DNA of 64,000 nt from Desulfobacteraceae bacterium (GCA_016744295.1 JADGEQ010000028.1:1-64000); one strand, 5' to 3'. Shown: positions 42,824 through 52,059, numbered from the stretch's first letter. Translations and numbers: made by a program. Notes: generated from the letters alone by a model not told the origin.

Positions 42824-45186
42824 CCATGGGGATCAGACAATTGCCCCGGGTAAGTTCTCTTCATGTGGAAGAGATCGATCTGGGCATGCCCTTTGAGTTG
42901 GCTGCTGCAAGATTTTCCCAGGATCCGGGAACAGTCCTTCTTTTATCTGGTTCAAATATGGTGCCCGATTCAAATATGGAGTCCGGTTCAACCATGGCTG
43001 GACCTGGCATGGATTCGAAGCGGATAAAAGAAGTACCGGGGTCGGGCTGTGCCAGATTTAATATTCTCGGTATCCATCCCTGGCTTGAATTAAAGGGGAG
43101 GGGGGAAACCCTTTCTCTTTTGTTTGAGAACAGAGTCGAGCAGATTGTCCGGGATCCCTTTGACTTTCTCCAGGAATTGCTGGATCATTTGAAGATAGAT
43201 CCTAAAATTTTGGACCCTTTGAAAACAGACCCCTTGAAATCTGACGAGTGGGGTCTGCCGGTTTATGCCGGTCTTTTCGGATATTTTTCCTATGACCTGA
43301 AGGACCGGATTGAAAATCTTCCCCGGACCTGCCTGGATAACCGCCTTCCTGAGATCTGTCTCTATGCGCCTTCGATTATCCTGGTCCAGGACAGGGTATC
43401 TCAAAAAAACTTTTTGTGTATTCCGGTATTGTCCAATTGCCATCCTGATAAAAGACAATATGTTGCTGCCCGAAAGAGGGGGTTTTTAACCCAGCTTGAT
43501 ACATTTTGGGAAGCCTGTCCTTTTTCAATTGATCCCAGGGGATTTAAATCCAGTTTTCTCAAGGATGAATATATTCGGGCAGTTAAAAAAATTATTCAAT
43601 ATCTCAAGAGTGGAGACATCTACCAGGCCAATCTTTCCCAGCGATTTGAAACCGGTTTTAAGGGGGATGCCTATGCATTGTTTCTCCAGTTGTTCCATAG
43701 AAACCCGGCCTCGTTTTTCAGTTATATCCATTCAGGTGACCATAAAATAGTTTCCACTTCGCCGGAACGGTTTATCAAACTTGACGGCAAAAGGGTGGAG
43801 TCCCGTCCCATTAAAGGCACCATTGCCAGGGGAAAAACCCCTGATCAGGACTGTGAAAACGGGCAGATCCTTAGTCGCAGTATCAAGGATGATGCTGAAC
43901 TGACCATGATTGTGGATCTCATGCGAAATGATCTGTCCCGGGTGACACAGCAGGGATCTGTTGTGGTGTCCGATCATAAACGGTTGGAACCCTATGCGAA
44001 TGTTTTCCACCTGGTTTCAATTGTCAATGGGGAACTTGCGGATGGCAAAACCGCTGTGGATTTGATTCGGGCCACCTTCCCCGGGGGATCCATTACCGGC
44101 TGCCCAAAGATCCGGGCCATGGAGATCATTGATGAACTTGAACCGGTCCGCCGCCATGTTTATACCGGCGCAATAGGGTATTTGAGCTTCCACGATACCA
44201 TGGACCTTTCCATTGCCATTCGTACGGCCACCATTTTGGACCACTGTCTTTTCTTTTCTGTGGGCGGGGGGATTGTCTTTGATTCAGATCCTGAACGAGA
44301 GTTTCAGGAGACCCTTGATAAAGGAAAAACCCTGATGGAAACCCTGTCAGAGGTTTCATCGGGAAAAGAGTTTTCTTGCCCAAAAGCCTGGGTGGATGGA
44401 AAAATGGTGGATCAGGACCAGGCTATGGTATCGGCCCAAAGCCTGGGATTTCAATACGGGGCAGGTTTCTTTGAAACCATACGGGTGGAAAAAGGAATTC
44501 CCCTTCGCCTTGGTGACCATATCTCAAGGATGAACAGGGGGTGGGCCTCTCTTTTTGATGGATTGCCGCCGGATATCACCTGGGCGCATGTCATTGACCT
44601 GGTAATAGGGGAAAATGGCTTTAAGGACAGAACCTGCGCCGTAAAGCTGATGGTATCCAGAGATGAGCAGGTAAACGGGAAGCAGGCCTTTTTGGCTGCC
44701 TTTGCAAGGCCCTATACCCATCGGTTGGAAACCCTGGGCAAGACCGGGCTTGATCTGGTGACATTTCCTTTTCCACGGTCCACCCCCCTGGCCGACCATA
44801 AAACCTTAAATTATTTTTATTATGACCGGGCTGGAGAATATGCCAGGAAACATAATGGAGATGAAGCCCTGATTTTAAATTCCGATCTTACGGTATCGGA
44901 AACAAATACCTGCAACATTTTTGCAGTCAATGGGAAAGAGCTTATTCTTCCTGCCTCGGACCATGTTCTGCCCGGAATAACCCTTGATGCGGTTGTCAAA
45001 GGGCTTGGGCAAGATTATAAAATCACTGTGAAAAAATTGACCCCCCAACAATTGACTGCCCATTCTAATATTTTTGTGACAAATTCGCTGATGGGTGCGG
45101 TGAGGGTGTTGCACATTGATGGAAAAAATATTGATCATGATCCAGGCTTTTGTGAAAAGATCAATCATATTTTAGGAAATGGATAA
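42820..45186 (+). CDS. PabBC fusion: aminodeoxychorismate synthase I plus lyase
   Basis: 788 aa, starting with ATGA overlap to the upstream gene. The N-terminal about 515 residues are PabB-type: SGDIYQANLSQRFE, RPIKGTIARG with Lys (PabB, not TrpE, where Ala is usual) and FPGGSITGCPKIRAMEI. The C-terminal about 260 residues are a class IV PLP aminotransferase fold like PabC, with LGFQYGAGFFETIRV, the PLP-binding Lys in DHKTLNYF and SETNTCNIF. Together they make p-aminobenzoate for folate from chorismate, using ammonia from a PabA elsewhere. Two low-complexity tracts are present: an 18-base repeat (42952-43005) and a DPLKTDPLKSDE stretch. Confidence 0.93.
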   Translation: MTMGIRQLPRVSSLHVEEIDLGMPFELAAARFSQDPGTVLLLSGSNMVPDSNMESGSTMAGPGMDSKRIKEVPGSGCARFNILGIHPWLELKGRGETLSLLFENRVEQIVRDPFDFLQELLDHLKIDPKILDPLKTDPLKSDEWGLPVYAGLFGYFSYDLKDRIENLPRTCLDNRLPEICLYAPSIILVQDRVSQKNFLCIPVLSNCHPDKRQYVAARKRGFLTQLDTFWEACPFSIDPRGFKSSFLKDEYIRAVKKIIQYLKSGDIYQANLSQRFETGFKGDAYALFLQLFHRNPASFFSYIHSGDHKIVSTSPERFIKLDGKRVESRPIKGTIARGKTPDQDCENGQILSRSIKDDAELTMIVDLMRNDLSRVTQQGSVVVSDHKRLEPYANVFHLVSIVNGELADGKTAVDLIRATFPGGSITGCPKIRAMEIIDELEPVRRHVYTGAIGYLSFHDTMDLSIAIRTATILDHCLFFSVGGGIVFDSDPEREFQETLDKGKTLMETLSEVSSGKEFSCPKAWVDGKMVDQDQAMVSAQSLGFQYGAGFFETIRVEKGIPLRLGDHISRMNRGWASLFDGLPPDITWAHVIDLVIGENGFKDRTCAVKLMVSRDEQVNGKQAFLAAFARPYTHRLETLGKTGLDLVTFPFPRSTPLADHKTLNYFYYDRAGEYARKHNGDEALILNSDLTVSETNTCNIFAVNGKELILPASDHVLPGITLDAVVKGLGQDYKITVKKLTPQQLTAHSNIFVTNSLMGAVRVLHIDGKNIDHDPGFCEKINHILGNG

Positions 45187-45272
45187 AACATCAGACTTGT
45201 GTTTATATTCAGGAGAATATAGATTTTAAAGATGCGTTTGTCTGAAATTTAATAATTTAAAGTGTAGGTGTT

Positions 45273-45974
45273 ATGAGAAAATTATTTATTGTTTTAACGG
45301 TATTTCTGGCTGTTGCTCTGTTTTATCTGCCCTGCACGGCAACTCCCAAGGCCGTGTTTGTTGATTCGGTTTTTGAGTTTTCCCCCCTGCCCGAGGGTGA
45401 AAAAATTATCCATGAATTCACAGTCCGCAACACAGGGGATACGCCTCTGACTATTATCAATGTGCTGCCTCCCTGAGGCTGTGACAGTCATTCCTATGAC
45501 AGACAAATTCCCCCGGGAGGGGAAGGTAAAATAAAAATCGGTATTAAAACCCGCGGATATGGCGGTAAAACTCTGACAAAAAAAATTCTGGTCAAAACCG
45601 ATGATCCGGAAAATTTAAAGTTTCGTCTGGTGGTGACCGGGAAGGTGGAAAATGTGGTGGATATCACCCCTTCCATCGTCAGTATGAGCGGGGCTCCCGG
45701 GGAAATACTTGAGTCTGTGGTCTCCATTACCCCATCGGATAAATACCGGTTTTCAATCTTGGGACTGGAACAAAAATTTAACACCCAGATCAAGGCCAAA
45801 TTGATAAAACCTGTTAACAAGAATCTGCCCTGGCAGGTTAAGGTTACAAGCACCTCCCAAAAGGCGGATGATCTCTATGAGATCATCACCCTTAAAACAG
45901 ACAGCAAATATAAACCAACACTAAAAATAAGGGTTTATGCCATTTATCTTGAGGATGAAAAAACCAAATCCTAA
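45273..45974 (+). CDS. DUF1573 exported protein with in-frame TGA (candidate selenoprotein)
   Basis: A single reading frame of 233 codons is interrupted only by TGA at 45474-45476. A signal peptide (basic start, hydrophobic core, TAT cleavage zone) precedes a DUF1573 Ig-like domain: FEFSPLPEGEKIIHEFTV, RNTGDTPLTIINV, then TGA-GGC-TGT (U-G-C) where relatives usually carry the CGC motif, then IPPGGEGKIKIGI and a second beta domain. The frame before and after the TGA matches one continuous domain, and residue 68 fits a conserved Cys. Candidate hairpins follow the TGA. Sec insertion is the best reading; a single C-to-A change giving a nonsense mutation or a sequence error is the alternative. Confidence 0.75.
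45477..45524 (+). promoter_or_regulatory. Candidate SECIS-like hairpins after the in-frame TGA
   Basis: Two hairpins lie directly after TGA. The first pairs GTCAT (45487-45491) with ATGAC (45496-45500), loop TCCT, 15 bases beyond the TGA. The second pairs TTCCCC (45508-45513) with GGGGAA (45519-45524), with loop CGGGA, 37 bases beyond. Bacterial SECIS loops usually contain a G among their first two loop bases and lie within about 16-37 nt. The second fits that pattern; the first fails the G rule. Confidence 0.5.
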
Positions 45975-46030
45975 TTCTTTTGGTTAAAGAGAATAAGGTT
46001 TAATTTAAGATAGGGTGTATTCGGTATTGT

Positions 46031-46669
46031 ATGAATATGGATATTTCAAAAATTAAAGCAGTGGTATTTGACTGCGATGGGGTCCTCTTTGATACGGCCC
46101 TTGCCAATAGAAAATTTTATGATGAAGTTCTGGCGACTTTTGATAAACCCAAATTAAGTGAAGCGCAATTTATCAATGTTCACATGATGACGGTTACGGC
46201 TGCCATCAAATATCTGTTTCCGGAACAAGGGGACACCACCAAAATTTTTTCCTGCCTGAAACAGATCGGGTATGCCAAGTTTATCCCCTATATGAAAATG
46301 GAAGAGGGGCTGGTCCGGCTTTTAGTCAGGCTGAAAGACAAGGGGTTTATACGGGGTATTGCCACCAATAGAACCAATACAATGGAACAGGTTTTAAAGG
46401 ACAATGATCTTGAATCTTACTTTGAGATGGTGGTCACAGCCTCGGATGTGAAAAACCCCAAACCGGATCCTGAGCAATTGCACAGGATAATGGATGCCTT
46501 TGGCCTGGATCCCGGAGAGGTTATTTTCATCGGCGACTCGGAATATGATCAAAAAGCTGCGCGGAGTGCGGGAACCTGGTTTATTGCGTTTAAGCAGGCA
46601 AAACTTGCTGCCGACGCCAATGTGGATGCCATGGCGGAAATTCTTGAAATTTTACAGATAAATGAATAA
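46031..46669 (+). CDS. HAD-family hydrolase (phosphoglycolate phosphatase-like)
   Basis: 212 aa. The HAD motifs are complete: I, AVVFDCDGVLFDTA with the nucleophile Asp; II, IATNRT; III, Lys in VKNPKPDP; IV, IFIGDSEYDQKAA. The cap is the helical subclass I type. It resembles Gph/PpaX-type phosphatases that act on small phosphoesters such as 2-phosphoglycolate or pyrophosphate. It stands just upstream of sat on the same strand. A link to pyrophosphate removal during sulfate activation is possible but the sequence cannot show the substrate. Confidence 0.87.
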   Translation: MNMDISKIKAVVFDCDGVLFDTALANRKFYDEVLATFDKPKLSEAQFINVHMMTVTAAIKYLFPEQGDTTKIFSCLKQIGYAKFIPYMKMEEGLVRLLVRLKDKGFIRGIATNRTNTMEQVLKDNDLESYFEMVVTASDVKNPKPDPEQLHRIMDAFGLDPGEVIFIGDSEYDQKAARSAGTWFIAFKQAKLAADANVDAMAEILEILQINE

Positions 46670-46674
46670 AAATC

Positions 46675-46702
46675 TTGACAAATTTGTTAATCATCATTAA
46701 GT
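46675..46702 (+). promoter_or_regulatory. Candidate promoter of sat
   Basis: TTGACA at 46675-46680, 16 bases, then TTAAGT at 46697-46702, about 90 bases before the sat start. The -35 box is perfect; the -10 is weak. The same pair of boxes precedes porin 2 (24055-24083). Confidence 0.35.
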
Positions 46703-46794
46703 CTTACAAGATTTTTGATTAAAATTTTAGTCAGATGTTGGAAAAACATTTGGCATTTTATAGTAGGTTAATTTAATAAAGGAGATTGATTGAT

Positions 46795-48072
46795 ATGTCC
46801 AAATTAGTTGCACCCCATGGTGGAAAAGGACTTGTAATTTGTAAGCTCGAAGGCGCAGAACTTGCAGCTGAACTCAAAAAAGCAGCTGGTCTGAAAAAAA
46901 TTGAGATTTCTTCCCAGGTAAAAGGCGATCTGATCATGCTGGGAATCGGTGGATTCTCTCCCCTGAACGGTTTCATGACAAAAGCTGACTGGAAAGGCGT
47001 TTGCGCTGACTTCCTGCTGGCTGACGGTACATTCTGGCCTGTACCCGTAATGCTGGATGCTGCCAAAGAAGATGCTGCAGAAGTTAATGTAGGTGATGAA
47101 GTTGCCCTTGAAAGAAATGGTGAGATTTTTGCCACCATGAAAGTCGAAGACAAATTCGAAATGACCGAAGATGATAAAAAATGGGAATGTGAGAATGTAT
47201 ACAAAGGTCAGGGCGAAGAATCTGCTGACGATGTATTCTGGAAAACTGCCATGGAAGATCATCCAGGTGTTCAGGCTGTTATGGCCAGAAAAGAATTTTG
47301 CTTTGCAGGTCCTGTAAAAGTTCTTTCCGAAGGTGAATTCCCCGAAAAATTCAAAGGCGTTTACCTTACCCCGACTGAAACCCGTGCCATCTTTGACGAA
47401 AAAGGCTGGGCCAATGTTGCTTCCATGCAGTTGAGAAACCCCATGCATAGATCCCATGAGCATCTTTGCAAGATTGCCCTTGACGTATGTGACGGTGTTT
47501 TGATTCATTCACTCATCGGTAATCTTAAAGCCGGTGATATTCCTGCAGATGTTCGTATTGAATGTATCGATAAACTGATCCAGGATTATTTTGTTCCAGA
47601 GCATGTTGTGAATGGTGGATATCCCCTTGACATGAGATATGCCGGTCCCCGTGAAGGCCTGCTCCATGCAACTTTCCGTCAGAACTACGGTGTCAACAGA
47701 ATGATCATCGGTCGTGATCATGCAGGTGTTGGTGATTTCTACACACTCTTTGAAGCACAGGAAATTTTTGACAAAATTCCCGCACCCGCAGAAGCAGGTA
47801 AAGCACTTCTTTGCGAAGCCCTGAAAATTGACTGGACCTTCTACTGCAAGAAATGTGATGGCATGGCTTCCATGAGAACCTGCCCCCATGGAAAAGATGA
47901 CCGTGTTATCCTTTCCGGTACCAAACTGCGTCATGCCCTTTCCAACAACGAGGAAGTGGTAGATCACTTTGGTCGTGAAGAAGTTCTGGTTATCCTGAGA
48001 AAATACTACGCATCTCTGACAGAGAAAGTTGAAGTTAAACTTCAGAGCCATGCAGAAGGAAGCAAGATGTAA
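46795..48072 (+). CDS. sat: Sulfate adenylyltransferase (ATP sulfurylase), dissimilatory type
   Basis: 425 aa from the ATG at 46795, with AAAGGAG upstream; a TTG at 46786 is less likely. The protein starts MSKLVAPHGGKGL as in sulfate reducers. Further landmarks: GIGGFSPLNGFM, the QLRNPMHRSHEHLCKIAL (QxRNP and HxxH) nucleotide-binding segment and MIIGRDHAGVGDF. A short Cys-containing segment (CKKCDGMASMRTCPHG) resembles the zinc site of dissimilatory enzymes. It activates sulfate to APS at the expense of ATP. The codon choice is cleaner and more regular than its neighbours, as for a highly expressed gene. aprBA is not next to it. Confidence 0.97.
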   Translation: MSKLVAPHGGKGLVICKLEGAELAAELKKAAGLKKIEISSQVKGDLIMLGIGGFSPLNGFMTKADWKGVCADFLLADGTFWPVPVMLDAAKEDAAEVNVGDEVALERNGEIFATMKVEDKFEMTEDDKKWECENVYKGQGEESADDVFWKTAMEDHPGVQAVMARKEFCFAGPVKVLSEGEFPEKFKGVYLTPTETRAIFDEKGWANVASMQLRNPMHRSHEHLCKIALDVCDGVLIHSLIGNLKAGDIPADVRIECIDKLIQDYFVPEHVVNGGYPLDMRYAGPREGLLHATFRQNYGVNRMIIGRDHAGVGDFYTLFEAQEIFDKIPAPAEAGKALLCEALKIDWTFYCKKCDGMASMRTCPHGKDDRVILSGTKLRHALSNNEEVVDHFGREEVLVILRKYYASLTEKVEVKLQSHAEGSKM

Positions 48073-48111
48073 TTTGTTTGATAATATTTTGTTTCAAATA
48101 GATTGAATAGG

Positions 48112-48147
48112 ATGGCCTTTCCCGGTAACAGGAAAGGCCATTTTTTT
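48112..48147 (+). terminator. Rho-independent terminator after sat
   Basis: A perfect 11-bp stem ATGGCCTTTCC/GGAAAGGCCAT with an 8-nt loop and a T7 tract, 39 bases after the sat stop. Confidence 0.95.
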
Positions 48148-48174
48148 ATTTAAACTTTGATAATTGCCCTGACT

Positions 48175-49266
48175 TTATTTTGGATCAGCGATCCTGATGA
48201 CAAACCCTTTTTCCTTTTTAGCCTCGTACATGGCTTTATCTGCTGCTATGACCAAAGAGTTCATATCAATGCTTTTATCGGGTGTTGAAACGGCAATTCC
48301 GATGCTGACGGAAATTTCGGTTCCCCTGGTGGCTATTTTAATTTCATCGCACAATCTTTGGGATACCGTTTTCCCATCTTCCAAATTGCCGGCCGATAAA
48401 ATAATGCAAAATTCATCCCCCCCGTACCGGGCGGAGATCTCATTACCCCTGGTTATCTTTTTCATGGCATTTGCGACTGCCACAAGCACCTCGTCCCCAG
48501 CCTTGTGCCCTTTGGAATCATTCAGTTTTTTAAACCCGTCCAGGTCAAAGTAAATAAGCGCTGTTGAATGATTTAATCTGGCTGCTTTGGATAACTCCCG
48601 CTTTAACTCCTTATAAAAGGTGTGCTGATTTATCAGCCCGGTCAACCCATCATGGCGCGCCTGCTCTTTAAGCGATTGTGTTCTTTTGGCAACCGTCTCT
48701 TCAAGGGATTCAGCATATTTTTCCAGCGCTTCCTGGCTTCGTTGGGTCTCGGCCATCAGACTGCTGATGTATGTATCAACTGTCAACGAGAGATCAAACA
48801 TCAAAATTTTATCAACAGCCAATTGTTTTGGTAGGCAAGAATCACAATCCTTGCTGCATTGTTTTGAAATAATATCCCGCAATATGCCACCCAGGGTGTG
48901 GACTGCAGATACATAATATTTGGGATCCAGGCCGATTCTTTTATGAACCAGTCCTACCCTGAGCCTTGAATGGACATACTCTTCATTATACTGGCCGTCA
49001 AAAAGGGTGAGAATATACTGGTGCTGATGATTTTTGAGCCGGTACAGGGTCTCTGCATCGCCGATCACCCTGTCCATTTCATCAAAGGGAAGTATATTCT
49101 TGTAAAATTTTTCCACAATGTGTTCTATGTTATCGGCAATAATCGGTCGCATGGATTCAAGCAGTTTGGCATCCTGTTCGGTAAAGCCCAGGTATTCTTT
49201 GCGTCGGGCAATTTCTCTGGGGGTAATTCTTAATTGCTCCATCAGGGTGTGATCCGTGGTTCTCAT
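48175..49266 (-). CDS. Globin-coupled diguanylate cyclase
   Basis: 363 aa from the ATG at 49266, with AAAGGAG upstream; the longer frame to 49329 lacks a ribosome site. Residues about 10-165 are a protoglobin-like sensor with a helix bundle and the proximal-His segment GLVHKRIGLDPKYYV. A short coiled-coil follows, then a GGDEF domain (about 205-360) with intact ARYGGDEFCIIL and IYFDLDGFKKLND. The inhibitory RxxD site is altered to RGNE, so product feedback may be weakened. It should make c-di-GMP in response to oxygen or other heme ligands. It lies downstream of the phosphate permease on the same strand with a large hairpin between. Confidence 0.88.
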   Translation of the reverse strand: MRTTDHTLMEQLRITPREIARRKEYLGFTEQDAKLLESMRPIIADNIEHIVEKFYKNILPFDEMDRVIGDAETLYRLKNHQHQYILTLFDGQYNEEYVHSRLRVGLVHKRIGLDPKYYVSAVHTLGGILRDIISKQCSKDCDSCLPKQLAVDKILMFDLSLTVDTYISSLMAETQRSQEALEKYAESLEETVAKRTQSLKEQARHDGLTGLINQHTFYKELKRELSKAARLNHSTALIYFDLDGFKKLNDSKGHKAGDEVLVAVANAMKKITRGNEISARYGGDEFCIILSAGNLEDGKTVSQRLCDEIKIATRGTEISVSIGIAVSTPDKSIDMNSLVIAADKAMYEAKKEKGFVIRIADPK

Positions 49267-49466
49267 TAAAAAAACTCCTTTATAGTTAGCTGTTTGACCT
49301 TGAAGTTTTACCGTGAAACGGGTTCCCAAACCTTTTTATCTATGGATATAATCAGTATATCGTACATTAAAATGTCGGATGTTGTAAGTATTTTGATTAT
49401 TGGACTAGATCTATTTGGGGGCAGAAATAAGAAGATACATGGTGAGCATTATAGAAAATTGTTTTT

Positions 49467-49512
49467 CCGTGGAGAATACCCCCTTTTGTTATGCAGGGGA
49501 TATTCTCCACGG
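49467..49512 (-). other. 17-bp hairpin downstream of the phosphate permease
   Basis: Arms at 49467-49483 and 49496-49512 pair over 17 positions with a 12-nt loop. In the minus-strand RNA the only non-Watson-Crick pair is G-U, whereas in the plus strand it would be C-A, so the structure favours the minus transcript (the permease mRNA). No U-tract follows. It is a candidate mRNA 3' stabiliser or weak terminator. Confidence 0.6.
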
Positions 49513-49549
49513 TGGGTCGATTTATTGGATTGGATTTGTTCTGAGTATA

Positions 49550-51802
49550 TCAGCAGCTTGTTTTTGGGTCATCCAGACGGAAGGCCTCGTTAAATATTTC
49601 CAGCAGTTTCACATTCTGTTTGGCCATCATCACGCAGTTACCGCTGATGGCATAGAACAATATGCTTAATCTGGTTTTGGATGAATCATCCCGGATTCTT
49701 TCAATCTGGTTTGCATTAAAATCATCCACCAATTCTCTTAAATAGTGAAATTGTTCCCCGATGTCATGGCAATCCACAATCTCTTTTTTGCTCAGGGCTG
49801 TTTCCACCCTGAGAAAAATATAGAGAATTACTTTTTTTATCTCCTGAAGCTCCTCTATCTGGACGTCCAAAAGACCTTTGTGACGGTTGGCCACGTGCAT
49901 GGTGCTCCTGATCACCGTGTCCCTGTGCCCGTCTGAAAGTTTTTGAAGCCGCCGGATAATCTGGTAGTAGTTGAATGAAACCTGGTTTTCCTCTTTTTGC
50001 AGAAGTCTCAATACCTTAAAGATATTGGCGATGATGATATTGGTTCCGTTTTGAAAATGTTTGACCCGGGTTCTTTCCTGCCTCAGTTTATCAAGATCTT
50101 CCTCAAACAGGGCATCAAAGGTGACATCAAAGGACTCTCGGATTCCCTTGAGCAGATAGGCCAGGTGATCAAAGGTGTCGGTGACCGATTCTGTGAAATT
50201 ATCCACTTTTTTCAAATGGAAAATAGTAATCTCCTCCTTGTCCTTTTGCTTGCCCTCATGTTTTTTTTTGTTTCTCCATATCATGATCCCGGCAAAAATA
50301 ATAAGCCCTGCAACCCCAAAGGCGGAAAAGTAATAAATGATATTGGCAAAGATAAAACCGACCACAAAGGCGATAAAAGCGGTCATAAACCATCCCCCGA
50401 TGACGGTCAGTACACCCGTTACCCTGTAAACCGCAGATTCACGGCCCCATGCCTGGTCGGAAAAAGAAGATCCCATGGCCACCATAAAGGTGACATAGGT
50501 GGTGGACAGGGGCAGTTTAAGGGAGGTGGCAAAGGAAACCACAGCACTTGCAACCATGAGGTTAACCGAGGCTCGAATCAGGTCAAAAGAGGGCTTTTCC
50601 GCCTCATGGGTGCTTGCAGATACCGGGGTTACCCGGGCTGCAATGGATTCTCGCAGGTGCTCGGGAACAAGACCTTTGACCGAGTGAAACAGGCTGTCAA
50701 AAAGATTGACTATCCTCCGGGAGAGCCAGACAGATTCAAATCGTTCCATGCCTTCATCTTGTTGCCCCAGGCTGATTTCTGTTTCCGTAACAGTTCTGGC
50801 TTTCTTTGATAACCAGAGGGTGATAACCATGATGGCACCGGCGAAAAGCATGATACCTGTCTGGGACTGAACTTTTTTTCCCAGGGCATCCATGGTGATA
50901 TTAAACGGATCTGCCGAGGCCAGAGCATTTTGAAATGAATTCAATCCTGCCAGGGGGACCCCGATGAAGTTGACCAGGTCGTTGGCGGCAAAGGCCATGG
51001 CCAGGGCAAAGGTTCCAACCAGAACAATGGGCTTGAGGATGTTCATTTTGAAGACTGAGAGCATGATTTGGAAAATAATGGCGGATATGGTAAAGATGCC
51101 TGCCATGATGATCAGGGAATTGTCGTTAATCCACCCAATGGCCTGGGCATCCATAAAGGTGGCACCCTTGGCGCCTTTTACCAGGATAAAAAAGGCGATG
51201 GCGGTCATGGCAACCCCGCCCCAGGCCGCACCATATTTGTTCAATCGCTCTTTGTAATCAAAGGTGAATATCAAACGGGAGATAAACTGCATCAAGGCCC
51301 CGGAAAAAAATGCTATCACAATGGACAGAAGAATTCCACCGATAATGGCCAGGGCTTTAGCCGTATTGATATAGTCCCATAGTCCCAACCCAGAGTTGGA
51401 TGCACCCATGATTTTTATCACGGAAAGACCAACGGCTGCTCCCAATAGTTCAAATACAATGGATACGGTGGTGGAGGTGGGCAACCCATGGGTGTTGAAC
51501 AGATCCAGCAGCAGGATATCTGTTATCATGACGGCCAGAAAAATCGTTAATAATTCCGGCATGGTGAAAAATTCCGGATGAAAAATTCCCTTCCGGGCCA
51601 CTTCCATCATGCCCCCTGAAAAGGTGACGCCAGCCAGGATGCCAAGGCTTGCGATGATCATTATGGTTAAAAAGGGGGCTGCTTTGGAGCCGATGGAAGA
51701 GTTTAGAAAATTCACAGCATCGTTGGTAACACCAACTACAAGGTCAAAGATGGCAAACAAGACCAGTAATCCGATAATGATATAGTAAAATTCAATATTC
51801 AT
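49550..51802 (-). CDS. PiT-family phosphate permease with PhoU-like C-terminal domain
   Basis: 750 aa. Residues about 1-525 have some 10-12 transmembrane segments and the two PHO4 signature repeats (GVTNDAVNFLNSSIG and FAANDLVNFIGVPLAG, each with the ND motif). Residues about 530-750 form a PhoU-like cytoplasmic helical bundle (FHLKKVDNFTESVTDTFDHL and beyond). PiT carriers take up phosphate, or metal-phosphate complexes, by proton or sodium symport. The fused PhoU-like part suggests internal regulation. It is monocistronic or followed by the globin-coupled cyclase. Confidence 0.9.
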   Translation of the reverse strand: MNIEFYYIIIGLLVLFAIFDLVVGVTNDAVNFLNSSIGSKAAPFLTIMIIASLGILAGVTFSGGMMEVARKGIFHPEFFTMPELLTIFLAVMITDILLLDLFNTHGLPTSTTVSIVFELLGAAVGLSVIKIMGASNSGLGLWDYINTAKALAIIGGILLSIVIAFFSGALMQFISRLIFTFDYKERLNKYGAAWGGVAMTAIAFFILVKGAKGATFMDAQAIGWINDNSLIIMAGIFTISAIIFQIMLSVFKMNILKPIVLVGTFALAMAFAANDLVNFIGVPLAGLNSFQNALASADPFNITMDALGKKVQSQTGIMLFAGAIMVITLWLSKKARTVTETEISLGQQDEGMERFESVWLSRRIVNLFDSLFHSVKGLVPEHLRESIAARVTPVSASTHEAEKPSFDLIRASVNLMVASAVVSFATSLKLPLSTTYVTFMVAMGSSFSDQAWGRESAVYRVTGVLTVIGGWFMTAFIAFVVGFIFANIIYYFSAFGVAGLIIFAGIMIWRNKKKHEGKQKDKEEITIFHLKKVDNFTESVTDTFDHLAYLLKGIRESFDVTFDALFEEDLDKLRQERTRVKHFQNGTNIIIANIFKVLRLLQKEENQVSFNYYQIIRRLQKLSDGHRDTVIRSTMHVANRHKGLLDVQIEELQEIKKVILYIFLRVETALSKKEIVDCHDIGEQFHYLRELVDDFNANQIERIRDDSSKTRLSILFYAISGNCVMMAKQNVKLLEIFNEAFRLDDPKTSC

Positions 51803-52059
51803 TATTTTCTCTTTTTTTTATGGTTAGAACGCAAAAAAACCGTATTTTTTGTCGATCCGCTACGGTCCTGATATCTGTGCAATGGGATAAGAGCCTGGGC
51901 CCCGTCTATTGCTAACAATATCATAATAATGGGGAGAGTATTAGACTTTTTACCGCGACTTATCAAGTGTTCGAACTGATTTTAACACAATCCTAACACT
52001 TGGTTAACCCAAAGAAAATATTCGATAAATAGGAAATAAAAATAAAGAATGGGCTAGTA

